A stretch of DNA of 64,000 nt from Acidobacteriota bacterium. Lineage in GTDB: Bacteria > Acidobacteriota > Polarisedimenticolia > J045. A model generated the notes under the pieces. That model searched no databases. It had not been told where the DNA came from and saw only the letters and a program-made list of their open reading frames with translations. The translations under genes were made by a program, and so were the position numbers. Position 1 is the stretch's first letter, and each line of letters starts with the position of its first letter. The DNA is taken from NCBI GenBank assembly GCA_030949985.1, contig JAUZRX010000015.1:62001-126000 (forward strand). The letters run 5' to 3'. Below are positions 42,985 to 51,443 of the stretch, in pieces.

Positions 42985-44790
42985 GTGTTCTATCTCGAGG
43001 CGCGCATCAGTGGCCAGGTGGTCCGCTGGCCGTTGAGTGAGGGCGAAAGCCTGCTGGGTCGCGGCGACGAGTGCGATCTTCCCGTCGACGAGGGCTCGGT
43101 GTCTCCACGGCACCTGCGTCTGCGGCTGGCAGCGGGGCGGTTGAGCATCGAGGACCTGGGCAGCGCCAATGGACTGTGGGTCGGTGGTGAGCGCGTGGCC
43201 CGGGCGGAGCTGGGGACCGACGAATGGTTCGCCGCCGGCACCGTGCTGCTCGCCTTGCGGGAAGGGCTGAGCCTGGGTGTGGGGGAGCGCGGTGAAGTGT
43301 TCCGCAGCTCCCTTCTGACGCGGCGGGGAGGCCCGCCCATCGATGTGGATGCCCTTCCCGCCGGTCTGCCCGCCCGCGGGGAGAGCGGGAGTCTCGAAGC
43401 CATGCTCGGGCAACTCGACCGCCTTCTTTCGGGAGAGGATCCCGAGGACCGCTGCCGGTCCCTGTTGCGATGGTTGGCCGAACAGGTGGGTGGGAAGACG
43501 GTGCTCCTCTTCCGTCGTGGGGAGGCGGGTGGAGCGTGGGCTCTGCGCGGAGAGTGGGGTGCCGGGGTGGGCGAGGCGCTCGGCGAGCGCGCCCTGTCCG
43601 AAGCGCTCGGTCCCGGCGGGTCGAAACGGGTGGGCGAGGCGCTGGTGCTCGCCGGCGGGCCGCGTGGTGGTGACTGGCGGCTGGTGATCGATCCGGCGCC
43701 CGACGGCCCGGTGTGGCTGCCCGTGGCGCGTCTCGTGCTTCACCTGCTGGCCCCCGACGCGGCCGCGGGTGAGCCGGCCGAGGCCCGGAGCGCCGGCTCG
43801 GCCCGCGGCGGGGGGCACGCGGCTCCCGACGCCGACGAGCCCTTCCTCGCGCTCTCCGAGTTGACCCTGCGCGTCTTGCGGGACGTGGATCGCCTTGCGG
43901 CCACGGACCTGCCCGTGATGCTCCACGGCGAATCCGGTACGGGCAAGGAGCTGCTGGCCAGGCGCCTGCATCGCCATTCCCCCCGGCCCGGGGGACCTTT
44001 CGTCGCCATCAACTGCGCGGCGTTGCCGGCCGACCTGCTGGAGGCCGAACTCTTCGGCATCGAGCAAGGGGTGGCCACCGGCGTCAGTGCGCGTCGGGGA
44101 CGCTTCCAACTGGCTTCCGGCGGCACCCTCTTCCTCGACGAAGTGGCGGACCTGCCGCCGGCCCTGCAGCCCAAGCTCCTGAGGGCTCTCGAAAGCCTGG
44201 AGATCACGCCCCTCGGCGCCCCGTCTCCGGTATCCGTCCACGTGCGCCTGGTCGCGGCCAGCCACCAGGACCTCGAGCAGCGGGTAAGGGAGGGGACTTT
44301 TCGCCGGGACCTGCTCTACCGCCTGGCGGGGGCGGTGGTGGAGGTACCGCCCCTGCGGGAGCGGCCGGAGGAGATTCTTCCGCTGGCACGGCGCTTCGCC
44401 AGTCAGGCCGCGGGAGTCCGGGGTGGCTCCTTCGAGGGCATCGACGTGCGCGCGGCCCGGCAACTGTTGAACTACGACTGGCCGGGAAACGTACGTGAAC
44501 TGCGCCACGTGGTCTTCCGCGCCCTGGCCCTGGCCGACGGGCCGATTCTTCACGAGGACCTGCTGCCCGCCGAGGTCCGCGGCGCGGCGGACGAGGGCAA
44601 GGGAGAGATCTTCCTCGGACTCGGCGGAACCTACCGCGGCGCCCGGGAACGTTTCGAGCGACTCTATTTCACGAGCCTGCTGGAGAGTTGCGGCGGCAAT
44701 CACGCCGAGGCGGCCCGTCGGGCCGGTCTCTCCCGCTCCTCGCTCTACCGCAAGCTCGCGGAACTCGGCTTGCGGGAAGGGCCGGGATGA
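42985..44790 (+). CDS. FHA-domain AAA+ transcriptional regulator, NtrC-like with altered GAFTGA loop
   Basis: The product is 601 residues. An N-terminal FHA phosphothreonine-binding domain (LLGRGDECDLPVD, SPRHLRLRL, LGSANGLWVGG, about residues 10-80) precedes a GAF-like region of about 200 residues. The AAA+ domain has Walker A GESGTGKELLARRLH (from Gly315), Walker B GTLFLDEVADL, and Arg fingers in FRRDLLYRLAG. A C-terminal Fis-type helix-turn-helix follows (NHAEAARRAGLSRSSLYRKL). The sigma-54-contact loop GAFTGA reads GVATGV (Gly362-Val367), so the Phe is lost. It may still be a sigma-54 activator of a variant class or may have left that role. Start is GTG after GGAGGGGGCGA. Confidence 0.88.
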   Translation: MFYLEARISGQVVRWPLSEGESLLGRGDECDLPVDEGSVSPRHLRLRLAAGRLSIEDLGSANGLWVGGERVARAELGTDEWFAAGTVLLALREGLSLGVGERGEVFRSSLLTRRGGPPIDVDALPAGLPARGESGSLEAMLGQLDRLLSGEDPEDRCRSLLRWLAEQVGGKTVLLFRRGEAGGAWALRGEWGAGVGEALGERALSEALGPGGSKRVGEALVLAGGPRGGDWRLVIDPAPDGPVWLPVARLVLHLLAPDAAAGEPAEARSAGSARGGGHAAPDADEPFLALSELTLRVLRDVDRLAATDLPVMLHGESGTGKELLARRLHRHSPRPGGPFVAINCAALPADLLEAELFGIEQGVATGVSARRGRFQLASGGTLFLDEVADLPPALQPKLLRALESLEITPLGAPSPVSVHVRLVAASHQDLEQRVREGTFRRDLLYRLAGAVVEVPPLRERPEEILPLARRFASQAAGVRGGSFEGIDVRAARQLLNYDWPGNVRELRHVVFRALALADGPILHEDLLPAEVRGAADEGKGEIFLGLGGTYRGARERFERLYFTSLLESCGGNHAEAARRAGLSRSSLYRKLAELGLREGPG

Positions 44791-45893
44791 ATGCTGTAGA
44801 GCAGCCAGCGGGTATCCACCCCGCCGATGCGCACGGGAAAGCGGCGATCGGCTCGAAGTCCGAGATGGCGGGTGAGGGCGGGGTCGCCACTGAGCACCGC
44901 CAGCCGCCAGCCCGGAAGCCGCCTGGCGAGGGTGCCCAGCGCGCGCCAGAGCGTCGAGGGGTCGCCGCCCAGGCGCCGTCCCCAAGGAGGGTTGGTGACG
45001 ATCCAGCCCGGGCCGGTCGGCAGGGCCCGGACATCGAGGCGATCCACCGCGCACGCCCGGATCCGTGCCACCTCGTCGAGGCCGTAGTGGGTCAGGATGC
45101 GTCGCGCCTGGGCGATCACCCCGGCCTCGGCGTCGAAGCCCCAGCCCAGTGTGCCGGCCGGGGTCTGCGGACCCGCGGGAACGAGGGCTTCCAGGTCGAG
45201 GCTAGAGAAACGCGGCAGGCGTGAGAGGGCCAACTCGCGGGGTCGGCGTCCCGCGGGCATCCCCAGGGCCACCGCCAAGGTCTCGGCGAGCAGGGTTCCC
45301 GACCCGCAAAAGGGGTCGATGATCGGGCGATCGGCTCCGATGCCGGCCAGGTGGGCCAGGCCCGCCGCCACATCCTCCCGCAGGGGAGCGGGGGCGCGCC
45401 GGCCGGTGCCCCGGGCATGGAGGGAGCGGGCCGCCAGGTCCAGGCCGACTTCGGCGCCCCCGGAGCCGAGGTGCAGGTCGACCAGGATGTCCGGGCGCTC
45501 GAGATCGACCGGGGGAGGCTCGAGGCGCCGACGGACGAAACGGTCACGGATGCCGTCGGCGACCACCTGGGCGGCGAAACCGGTATGGGTCAGGGCCTGG
45601 CTGCGTCCGCCGGCCCGGACCCGCCAACTCCGTTGCCGGGGCAGGAGGCTCTCCCAGGGCAGGGCGGCGACGGCGGCCGTCAACCCATCCCGGGTCGTGG
45701 CCAGTTGCGTCCCCACCTCCCAGATCACTCGCGAAACCGTGCGCAGGGACAGGGTGAGTCGGGCTGCTGTCGCGGTGTCCACCTCGAGCCGCACGAAGCC
45801 CCGACCGACCCGGGTGCACACCAAACCCTCCCGCTCGACCTCGCGAGCCACGGCCTGCTCGAGGCCGCCGGCAGCGCAGAGGCGGAGCTGCAT
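44745..45893 (-). CDS. THUMP-domain RNA (guanine-N2) methyltransferase, RlmL-N/Trm14-like
   Basis: The product is 382 residues. The N-terminal NFLD/THUMP region starts MQLRLCAAGGLEQAVAREVE, and SWRVRAGGRSQALTHTGFAA lies in the THUMP-to-catalytic link. The methyltransferase domain has motif I IIDPFCGSGTLLAETL and motif IV VTNPPWGRRLGG, typical of N2-guanine modification of rRNA or tRNA. ATG at 45893 gives the usual family start; no strong ribosome-binding site is seen because the upstream bases are a G/C run. Its last 46 bases overlap the 3' end of the convergent regulator gene. Confidence 0.87.
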   Translation of the reverse strand: MQLRLCAAGGLEQAVAREVEREGLVCTRVGRGFVRLEVDTATAARLTLSLRTVSRVIWEVGTQLATTRDGLTAAVAALPWESLLPRQRSWRVRAGGRSQALTHTGFAAQVVADGIRDRFVRRRLEPPPVDLERPDILVDLHLGSGGAEVGLDLAARSLHARGTGRRAPAPLREDVAAGLAHLAGIGADRPIIDPFCGSGTLLAETLAVALGMPAGRRPRELALSRLPRFSSLDLEALVPAGPQTPAGTLGWGFDAEAGVIAQARRILTHYGLDEVARIRACAVDRLDVRALPTGPGWIVTNPPWGRRLGGDPSTLWRALGTLARRLPGWRLAVLSGDPALTRHLGLRADRRFPVRIGGVDTRWLLYSIHPGPSRKPSSASLR

Positions 45894-45927
45894 CACCGCC
45901 GGGGGGGGGAAGGGGGAGGGGGGGCGA

Positions 45928-46284
45928 TCAGCCGAGGGCTGTGCGCGCCCGCTCCGCGAGGGAGGCGAAGGCCTCGGGCTGGGAGACGGCCAGTTCCGCG
46001 AGGATCTTGCGGTCGATCGCCACACCCGCCTTGTTCAGGCCGTCGATCATCCTGCTGTAGCTGAGCCCATGGATCCGGGCTGCGGCGCCGATGCGGGTGA
46101 TCCAGAGACGGCGGAACTGGCGCTTCTTCTGCCGCCGGTCGCGATAGGCGAAATCGAGGGAACGATCCACCTGTTCGCGGGCGATCCGGTAGCAGTTGCT
46201 CTTGCTCAGGTAATAGCCCTTGGCGCGATCGAGGATCTTCTTGCGCCGCTGGCGACGGTTCTTGCCCCGTTTGACTCTCGGCAT
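45928..46284 (-). CDS. rplT: 50S ribosomal protein L20
   Basis: The 118-residue product begins [20 protein letters not shown] and contains [39 protein letters not shown] and a standard end. The start is supported by AAGGAGATG. L20 binds 23S rRNA early in 50S assembly and, in other bacteria, represses its own operon by binding an mRNA mimic; I could not identify such a mimic here. Confidence 0.98.
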   Translation of the reverse strand: MPRVKRGKNRRQRRKKILDRAKGYYLSKSNCYRIAREQVDRSLDFAYRDRRQKKRQFRRLWITRIGAAARIHGLSYSRMIDGLNKAGVAIDRKILAELAVSQPEAFASLAERARTALG

Positions 46285-46385
46285 CTTTCATCTCCTTCGA
46301 CGGGCGGCGAAGTGGCCGCCTGTCGTTCCCGGGCCGGACGGGCAATCGAGGGTCCCGGCCGCGGGTCAGGGGGTCGTGCCGCTAC

Positions 46386-46595
46386 CTACCTGTAGCGCCG
46401 ACCGTAGGGAAGCATGTGGCTGACCGCCTCCTGGTCCGCATCGGAGACCATGGTCTCCATGTCCAGGTGGCGCTTACGCTTGGGGTCCTTCTTGGTCAGG
46501 ATGTGGCTCTTGTAGGCCTTCGAGCGCTTGAATCGTCCGCTCGCCGTGGCTTTGAAACGCTTGGCCGCACCCCGGTGGGTCTTGAGCTTGGGCAT
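46386..46595 (-). CDS. rpmI: 50S ribosomal protein L35
   Basis: The 69-residue product [20 protein letters not shown]... with [15 protein letters not shown] is diagnostic of L35. The start follows TGAGGAGAGAAC. It lies only nine bases after thrS; the infC gene that normally separates them is absent. Confidence 0.98.
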   Translation of the reverse strand: MPKLKTHRGAAKRFKATASGRFKRSKAYKSHILTKKDPKRKRHLDMETMVSDADQEAVSHMLPYGRRYR

Positions 46596-46604
46596 GTTCT
46601 CTCC

Positions 46605-48563
46605 TCAGGCTTCCAGGCTGCGCTCACCGACCACCCGCCGGGCGCGCTGGATGAACGACTCGAGTGGCATGGCCCCTTCGTCGCCCTTGTGATGGATGCG
46701 CAGGGAGACGGAGGCCGCCTCGGCCTCTTTCGGGCCGACGATGAGCATGTAGGGAATCTTCTGCATTTCGGCATCCCGGATCTTCGCCCCGATCTTGTCC
46801 GAGCGCCGGTCGAGTTCGGCCCGCAACCCGGCCCGGGCCAGGGTGTCGAGCACGGACTCGGCGTAGTCGATGACCTTTTCCGACACCGGCAGCACGCGAG
46901 CCTGCACCGGGGCGAGCCAGGGCGGGAAGGCTCCGGCGAAGTGCTCGATCAGGATGCCGAAAAAGCGCTCGAGGGAGCCGTAGATCGCGCGGTGCACCAT
47001 GTAGGGCGGCTTGTGCTGCCCGTCCTGGTCGACGTAGGTGATGCCGAAACGGCGGGGCAGGTTGAAGTCGAACTGGATCGTCGACAACTGCCAGGGCCGG
47101 CCGATGGCATCGACCACCTTGACGTCGATCTTGGGGCCATAGAACACGGCTTCGCCTTCGAAACGCTTGTGATCGAGGCCGCGCTGCGCGAGGGCCTCGA
47201 CCAGGGCGGCCTCAGCGGCCTCCCATTCCTCGTTGGTACCGATGTATTTGCCCGGGTTCTGCGGATCTCGAACCGAGAGCTCGTAGTGCACCTGCTCGAA
47301 ACCGTAGGTGCGGAAGATGGTTTCCACCAACTCGAGGCAGTCGTCGATTTCGTGCAGCAGTTGGTCCGGCCGGCAGAAGATGTGAGCGTCGTCCTGGGTG
47401 AAACCGCGGACACGGAACAGGCCGTGCAGGGTGCCGGAACGCTCGTAACGGTAGACGGTGCCGAATTCCGCCATGCGCACCGGCAGGTCGCGATAGGACT
47501 TGAGCCCCGTGGCGTAGATCATCGTGTGCCCCGGGCAGTTCATCGGCTTGATGACGAACTCTTCGTCGTCCGCCGTCCGGAGCGTGTACATGTTCTCTTT
47601 GTAGTAGTCGTAGTGCCCCGAGGTGCGGAAGAGGGTGTCCTTGGCGATGTGGGGGGTGACGACGAAGACGTAGTCGTGGCGCTGGAGCTGCTGGCGGAGA
47701 AAGCCCTCGATCTGTTCGCGTACCACGGCACCCTTGGGATGCCAGAAGGCCAGGCCGCCGCCGGCGACCTCTTGCACCGAGAACAGGTCGAGTTCTTTGC
47801 CCAGGCGGCGGTGATCGCGGCGTTTGGCCTCCTCGAGCCGGTGCAGGTGCGCCTCGAGCTGCTCGGCGGTGGGGAAGGCCGTGCCGTAGATCCGCCACAG
47901 CATTTCGTTTTCTTCACTGCCCAGCCAGTAGGCTCCGGCGACCGAGAGCAGCTTGAAGGCGCCGGCCTTCCTGGTGCTCGGCAAATGGGGGCCGAGGCAG
48001 AAGTCGCGGAAGCCGCCCTGCTCGTAGTAGGAGGCCGTCTCTCCGGCCTTGGTCCGCACGAAATGGAGCTTGTAGGGCTCGTCTTCAGCGGTGAAGACCT
48101 CGATGGCCTCTTCCTTGGGCACCTCGTGGCGGACGATACGAAAGTTGCGCTTGATGATCTTTTTCATCCGCGCTTCGATGCGCGGCAGGTCCTCGTCGGT
48201 GAAGGGCTCGCTGCGGTGGAAGTCGTAGTAGAAGCCGTCTTCGATGGCGGGCCCCTGGGCGATCTTGACTTCGGGCCACAGTTCCTTGACCGCCTGGGCC
48301 ATGATGTGGGCGGTGGAGTGCCGGTAGATCTCCAGGGCGTCGGGATCTTCGGGGAAGATCAGCGAGAGGTGGACCGGAGCGCGCAGCGGAGCGTGCAAGT
48401 CCACCGGTACGCCGTCGGCCCGGGCCGCGATGGCGCGGTCGAGGCCGTCGAGCCCGGCGAGCCGGGCGACGTCGAAGGGTGACGAGCCTGCGGGAGCGGT
48501 GACCACGGTGCCGTCGGGGAGGGTGATCTCCAACTCCTCCGCGGCACTCTCTGGGTGGTTCAT
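46605..48563 (-). CDS. thrS: Threonyl-tRNA synthetase
   Basis: The 652-residue class II synthetase has an N-terminal TGS domain (ITLPDGTVVTAP), the editing domain with HSTAHIMAQAV and YYDFHR, catalytic motif 2 around RYERSGTLHGLFRVRGFTQDD, the zinc Cys in KPMNCPGH, and motif 3 HRAIYGSLERFF, then an anticodon-binding domain. ATG at 48563 was preferred over GTG at 48569 because AGGAGGTGATC, a near-perfect match to the 16S rRNA tail, ends immediately before it. It follows tRNA-Val in the same transcript. Confidence 0.97.
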   Translation of the reverse strand: MNHPESAAEELEITLPDGTVVTAPAGSSPFDVARLAGLDGLDRAIAARADGVPVDLHAPLRAPVHLSLIFPEDPDALEIYRHSTAHIMAQAVKELWPEVKIAQGPAIEDGFYYDFHRSEPFTDEDLPRIEARMKKIIKRNFRIVRHEVPKEEAIEVFTAEDEPYKLHFVRTKAGETASYYEQGGFRDFCLGPHLPSTRKAGAFKLLSVAGAYWLGSEENEMLWRIYGTAFPTAEQLEAHLHRLEEAKRRDHRRLGKELDLFSVQEVAGGGLAFWHPKGAVVREQIEGFLRQQLQRHDYVFVVTPHIAKDTLFRTSGHYDYYKENMYTLRTADDEEFVIKPMNCPGHTMIYATGLKSYRDLPVRMAEFGTVYRYERSGTLHGLFRVRGFTQDDAHIFCRPDQLLHEIDDCLELVETIFRTYGFEQVHYELSVRDPQNPGKYIGTNEEWEAAEAALVEALAQRGLDHKRFEGEAVFYGPKIDVKVVDAIGRPWQLSTIQFDFNLPRRFGITYVDQDGQHKPPYMVHRAIYGSLERFFGILIEHFAGAFPPWLAPVQARVLPVSEKVIDYAESVLDTLARAGLRAELDRRSDKIGAKIRDAEMQKIPYMLIVGPKEAEAASVSLRIHHKGDEGAMPLESFIQRARRVVGERSLEA

Positions 48564-48596
48564 GATCACCTCCTCCTCGCCTCGGGCAACACAAAG

Positions 48597-48652
48597 ACCC
48601 CGGCCGGACGCGACACCCCGCCCGTCGGGGGGTGTCCACCGGTTGCCGGGGT
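48597..48652 (-). promoter_or_regulatory. Nested hairpin leader between tRNA-Val and thrS
   Basis: Two stems nest in the 88-base gap: outer ACCCCGGC (48652-48645) with GCCGGGGT (48604-48597), and inner GACACCCC (48636-48629) with GGGGTGTC (48619-48612). The outer stem is followed by CTTTGTGTT, a weak T-rich tract. It may slow or end transcription after the tRNA or assist processing. No T-box sequence is present. Confidence 0.4.
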
Positions 48653-48726
48653 GGTAGGCGCGGGCGGTTTCGAACCGCCGACCTCCACGATGTCAACGTG
48701 GCGCTCTCCCGCTGAGCTACGCGCCT
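48652..48726 (-). tRNA. tRNA-Val (anticodon GAC)
   Basis: This 75-base cloverleaf has an acceptor stem AGGCGCG/CGCGCCT, D arm beginning TAGCTCAG, anticodon arm CCACG-TTGACAT-CGTGG with anticodon GAC (positions 34-36), and T arm GGCGG-TTCGAAA-CCGCC, discriminator A and encoded CCA (48654-48652). It decodes GUC and GUU. Confidence 0.95.
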
Positions 48727-48789
48727 GCCTTTCTGGCGTCCTCTCTGGTAACGTCCCCGGCTGCCGCGCTGGGGAGCCGAGGACGGCGA

Positions 48790-48818
48790 ATCCTAGCAGC
48801 GGGCCCGGGGGCTGTCAA
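48790..48818 (-). promoter_or_regulatory. Consensus-like sigma-70 promoter for tRNA-Val-thrS-rpmI-rplT
   Basis: Minus-strand TTGACA (48818-48813) and TAGGAT (48795-48790) are separated by 17 bases, with TGC before the -10 (extended form). The start point is expected near 48783, about 57 bases before the mature tRNA end. This is the best promoter match in the window. Confidence 0.75.
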
Positions 48819-48938
48819 CAAAGGCGTAAACCCGGAAACGCAGGGGTTTCGGGCCTGTCCCCGGAAGGGGGCGCTGGCTTGGGATCGGGGCCGGCGGGGC
48901 CGGCGGGGAGCGAAAGTAAGGGGAATTTACGGAGGGAG

Positions 48939-48968
48939 TTGCGGGGCTTCGAGACCTTCCGCTAGAAT
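48939..48968 (+). promoter_or_regulatory. Promoter of carA
   Basis: TTGCGG (48939-48944), an 18-base spacer and TAGAAT (48963-48968). The expected start near 48975 gives a 5' leader of about 139 bases. The rest of the 387-base gap from 48727 to 49113 contains the divergent tRNA-Val promoter, the carA leader (next entry) and a small hairpin AAACCC/GGGTTT near 48840. Confidence 0.5.
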
Positions 48969-48976
48969 CCCGGCTG

Positions 48977-49087
48977 CCGAGTGGGGCGCAGCGCGGGTGT
49001 GGTGTGCGCCGCCGGACGGTGTTGGGTCCAGACTTTCAGCCTCTCGGCGGGACGGCCGCCGGGCGGGCTGGGGTCTCTGCCACTCGG
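48977..49087 (+). promoter_or_regulatory. Long-range stem in the carA leader
   Basis: CCGAGTGG (48977-48984), right at the predicted transcript start, is exactly complementary to CCACTCGG (49080-49087), which lies just before the carA ribosome-binding site (GAGAGGAG, from about 49099). It would bring the ends of a 100-base leader together. A pyrimidine- or arginine-responsive function is possible but not shown. Confidence 0.35.
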
Positions 49088-49113
49088 GGCTCGCGCCCGA
49101 GAGGAGCCTCCCT

Positions 49114-50262
49114 ATGGAAGCGATCCTTGCCCTGGAAGACGGACGGGTCTTCCGGGGGCGAAGTCTGGGCATGGTGGGATTGACCACGGGTGAGGTCGTT
49201 TTCAACACGGGAATGACCGGCTACCAGGAGATCATCACCGACCCTTCCTATCGCGGCCAGATTGTCACCCTCACCGTTCCCCACGTGGGCAACACGGGGA
49301 TCAACGACGCCGATCCCGAGTCGTCGCGTCCTCAGGCCGCCGGACTGGTCGTTCGGGACGGTTCACGCTATTCCTCGTCCTGGCGGAGCCTGGTGGATCT
49401 CGATCATTTTCTTCGGACCCACCAGATCGTGGGAATCGAGGAACTCGATACCCGGGCGCTGACCCGCCACCTGCGCAGTGCCGGTGTGCTGCGGGGTTGC
49501 CTGGCGTCGAACGGGACTTCCGTCGAACAGGCGCTGACCGCCGCGCGCGCCGCCCCGCGGCTGGAGGAGCAGGACCTGGTGGGTCAGGTCACCTGCGCGA
49601 AAGTGCACCGCTGGACGGAAGGGCGGGGTGTGCTCTCCGGGCGCGGCGCCGAGCCCCGTGGTCGGGGGCGCCGCATCGCCGTGCTGGACTGCGGCATCAA
49701 GCGCAACATCCTGCGCCTGCTCGTGGACCGCGGTTTCGATGTCCTGGTCTTTCCGGCCCAGGCCACCGCCGGCGAGATCCTCGCCGCGGAGCCGGAGGGG
49801 GTGTTTCTCTCCAATGGTCCGGGCGACCCGGCGGTCTGCGACGACCTGGTGGCGACCATCGGGCGGTTGATCGGCGCGGTCCCGGTCTTCGGCATCTGCC
49901 TGGGCCATCAGCTGGCCTGTCGGGCCCTGGGAGCCCGCACTTTCAAGCTGAAGTTCGGTCATCGGGGAACCAACCACCCCGTTCGGGACGAGCGCAGCGG
50001 GCGGGTGGCCATCACTTCGCAGAATCACGGCTACGCGGTGGACCCGGAAACCCTGCCGGCCGAGTTGGAAATCACTCATCGCTCGCTCTATGACGGAACG
50101 GTGGAAGGGGTGGCCCACAGGGAGCTGCCGCTGATGACGGTGCAGTTCCATCCGGAAGCGGCTCCCGGGCCCCATGACGCGTGGGACCTCTTCGAAGATT
50201 TCGTGGACCTGGTCGAGCACAGGCGGCCGCTGGGAGAGCTTTCCCGGCGTCGCACGGCCTAG
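49114..50262 (+). CDS. carA: Carbamoyl-phosphate synthase small subunit
   Basis: CarA supplies ammonia from glutamine to CarB for carbamoyl phosphate. The 382-residue protein has the N-terminal family block FNTGMTGYQEIITDPSYRGQIV and a class I glutaminase domain with FLSNGPGDP, the nucleophile Cys in FGICLGHQLACRALG, and the His-Glu pair in VQFHPEAAPGP. ATG at 49114 follows GAGAGGAGCC. No carB is adjacent: the next gene is unrelated, so the large subunit must be elsewhere. Confidence 0.96.
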   Translation: MEAILALEDGRVFRGRSLGMVGLTTGEVVFNTGMTGYQEIITDPSYRGQIVTLTVPHVGNTGINDADPESSRPQAAGLVVRDGSRYSSSWRSLVDLDHFLRTHQIVGIEELDTRALTRHLRSAGVLRGCLASNGTSVEQALTAARAAPRLEEQDLVGQVTCAKVHRWTEGRGVLSGRGAEPRGRGRRIAVLDCGIKRNILRLLVDRGFDVLVFPAQATAGEILAAEPEGVFLSNGPGDPAVCDDLVATIGRLIGAVPVFGICLGHQLACRALGARTFKLKFGHRGTNHPVRDERSGRVAITSQNHGYAVDPETLPAELEITHRSLYDGTVEGVAHRELPLMTVQFHPEAAPGPHDAWDLFEDFVDLVEHRRPLGELSRRRTA

Positions 50263-50294
50263 GCCGGCGTCTGGCGTCGGTTCGGAGGATTGGG

Positions 50295-51443
50295 ATGGCG
50301 GACTGGAAGTCACCGATGCGGGCGGACCCCAGCGAGTGGCTGGTGCTCAACGCTTCGGCGCCGATTCGTTATCGGCTCCTGACCGAGTTGCATTCTCTCA
50401 CGACGGCGGATCCGAATGTCGGTGAGCTGCAGAAAGAAGTGCTGAGCTGGAAGGCCGGCAAGCAGGAACTGCGTTACCAGCGCCAGGACGGCTCGTGGGG
50501 CGGGATGATCCACGGTGGCGATCCCAAAAAGGCCGAGCGGAGTACCGAGAAGATCCTCTGGGGCCTGTACGAGTTGGGCTGGGACCGGGAATTCAAGGAG
50601 ATTCGCAAGGCGGCCAAGCTGCTCAAGAGCTTTCTGACCCAGAAGAGAGATCTCAACCTCTACGAATTCAACGCCCAGGTCAAGCAGGATCCGGTGCGTG
50701 AGCGCCACTTGCGCTGGTTCCTGAGGATCTGCGCCCTGGGCCTGCTTCTGCGGGGGGGATGGCACAAGGAGAAGAAAATCTCCGACGCGGTGGCGGACCT
50801 GCTCGACCGGGTGACGGCGTTCGTCTCGGACCCGGTTTCCCGTCATCCCGTCGAACACGTCGGCGTGGGTCTGCCGCAAATCCGGCGGGAGGCGATGCGG
50901 GACGGCTACTGCTTCATTCCCGACCTCTACATGCTGCGGGTTTTCGCCCACTACCCGGGCATCCTCGATTCGGCGGTTCTGCGAAGCCGCCTGAAGAAGA
51001 TCTTCGACTACGTGCTCAGCGTCGACTACCAGGAACTGACCCCCGACATCGGGGCCATTCGCACGGTACGCGGGCCGACGCCCCGGGGATGGGGCATCGA
51101 ACTGCATCCCCTCGAGACCTACCTCGAGAAGGGATATCTGGACGAATTGCTCTATCTCCTCGAGCAGTTCGCCCGGCTGGGGCTGATCAACCGCTATCCG
51201 CGGCTGATGGGGTACATGGACTGGCTGTTGGCCCAGCAGGAGAAGGACGGCCGTTGGGACCTGTCGGCGAAGTATTTCGGCGGCAAGCCCCTCTACGGTT
51301 CCTGGCTGCGCCTCGAGCGGGACTGGAAGAGCCCGACCCGGCGCATTTCCGACGTGACTTTCCGCATCATGTTGATTCTCAAGTACCAGTGGGATCGCCA
51401 GGTGCAGATGCTCAACCGCGGGGCCGATGTCTACGGCTTCTGA
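50295..51443 (+). CDS. Squalene-cyclase/prenyltransferase-like alpha/alpha-toroid protein of unknown function
   Basis: The product is 382 residues with no signal peptide. Repeats of the terpenoid-cyclase/protein-prenyltransferase toroid type are suggested by DGSWGG (near residue 70), KILWGLYELGWD, EKGYLDELLYLLEQFARLGL and a late EKDGRWDLSAKY, which resemble QW-type motifs. The DxDD cyclase motif was not found. ATG at 50295 is preceded by GGAGGATTGGG. The gene lies between carA and ispG and overlaps the latter by 17 bases; a link to isoprenoids is suggested only by position. Confidence 0.6.
   Translation: MADWKSPMRADPSEWLVLNASAPIRYRLLTELHSLTTADPNVGELQKEVLSWKAGKQELRYQRQDGSWGGMIHGGDPKKAERSTEKILWGLYELGWDREFKEIRKAAKLLKSFLTQKRDLNLYEFNAQVKQDPVRERHLRWFLRICALGLLLRGGWHKEKKISDAVADLLDRVTAFVSDPVSRHPVEHVGVGLPQIRREAMRDGYCFIPDLYMLRVFAHYPGILDSAVLRSRLKKIFDYVLSVDYQELTPDIGAIRTVRGPTPRGWGIELHPLETYLEKGYLDELLYLLEQFARLGLINRYPRLMGYMDWLLAQQEKDGRWDLSAKYFGGKPLYGSWLRLERDWKSPTRRISDVTFRIMLILKYQWDRQVQMLNRGADVYGF

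Noticed and set aside
48564-48651. T-box riboswitch in front of thrS
   Set aside because: No T-box sequence, specifier loop or stem I is present, and the leader is only about 88 bases after a tRNA.
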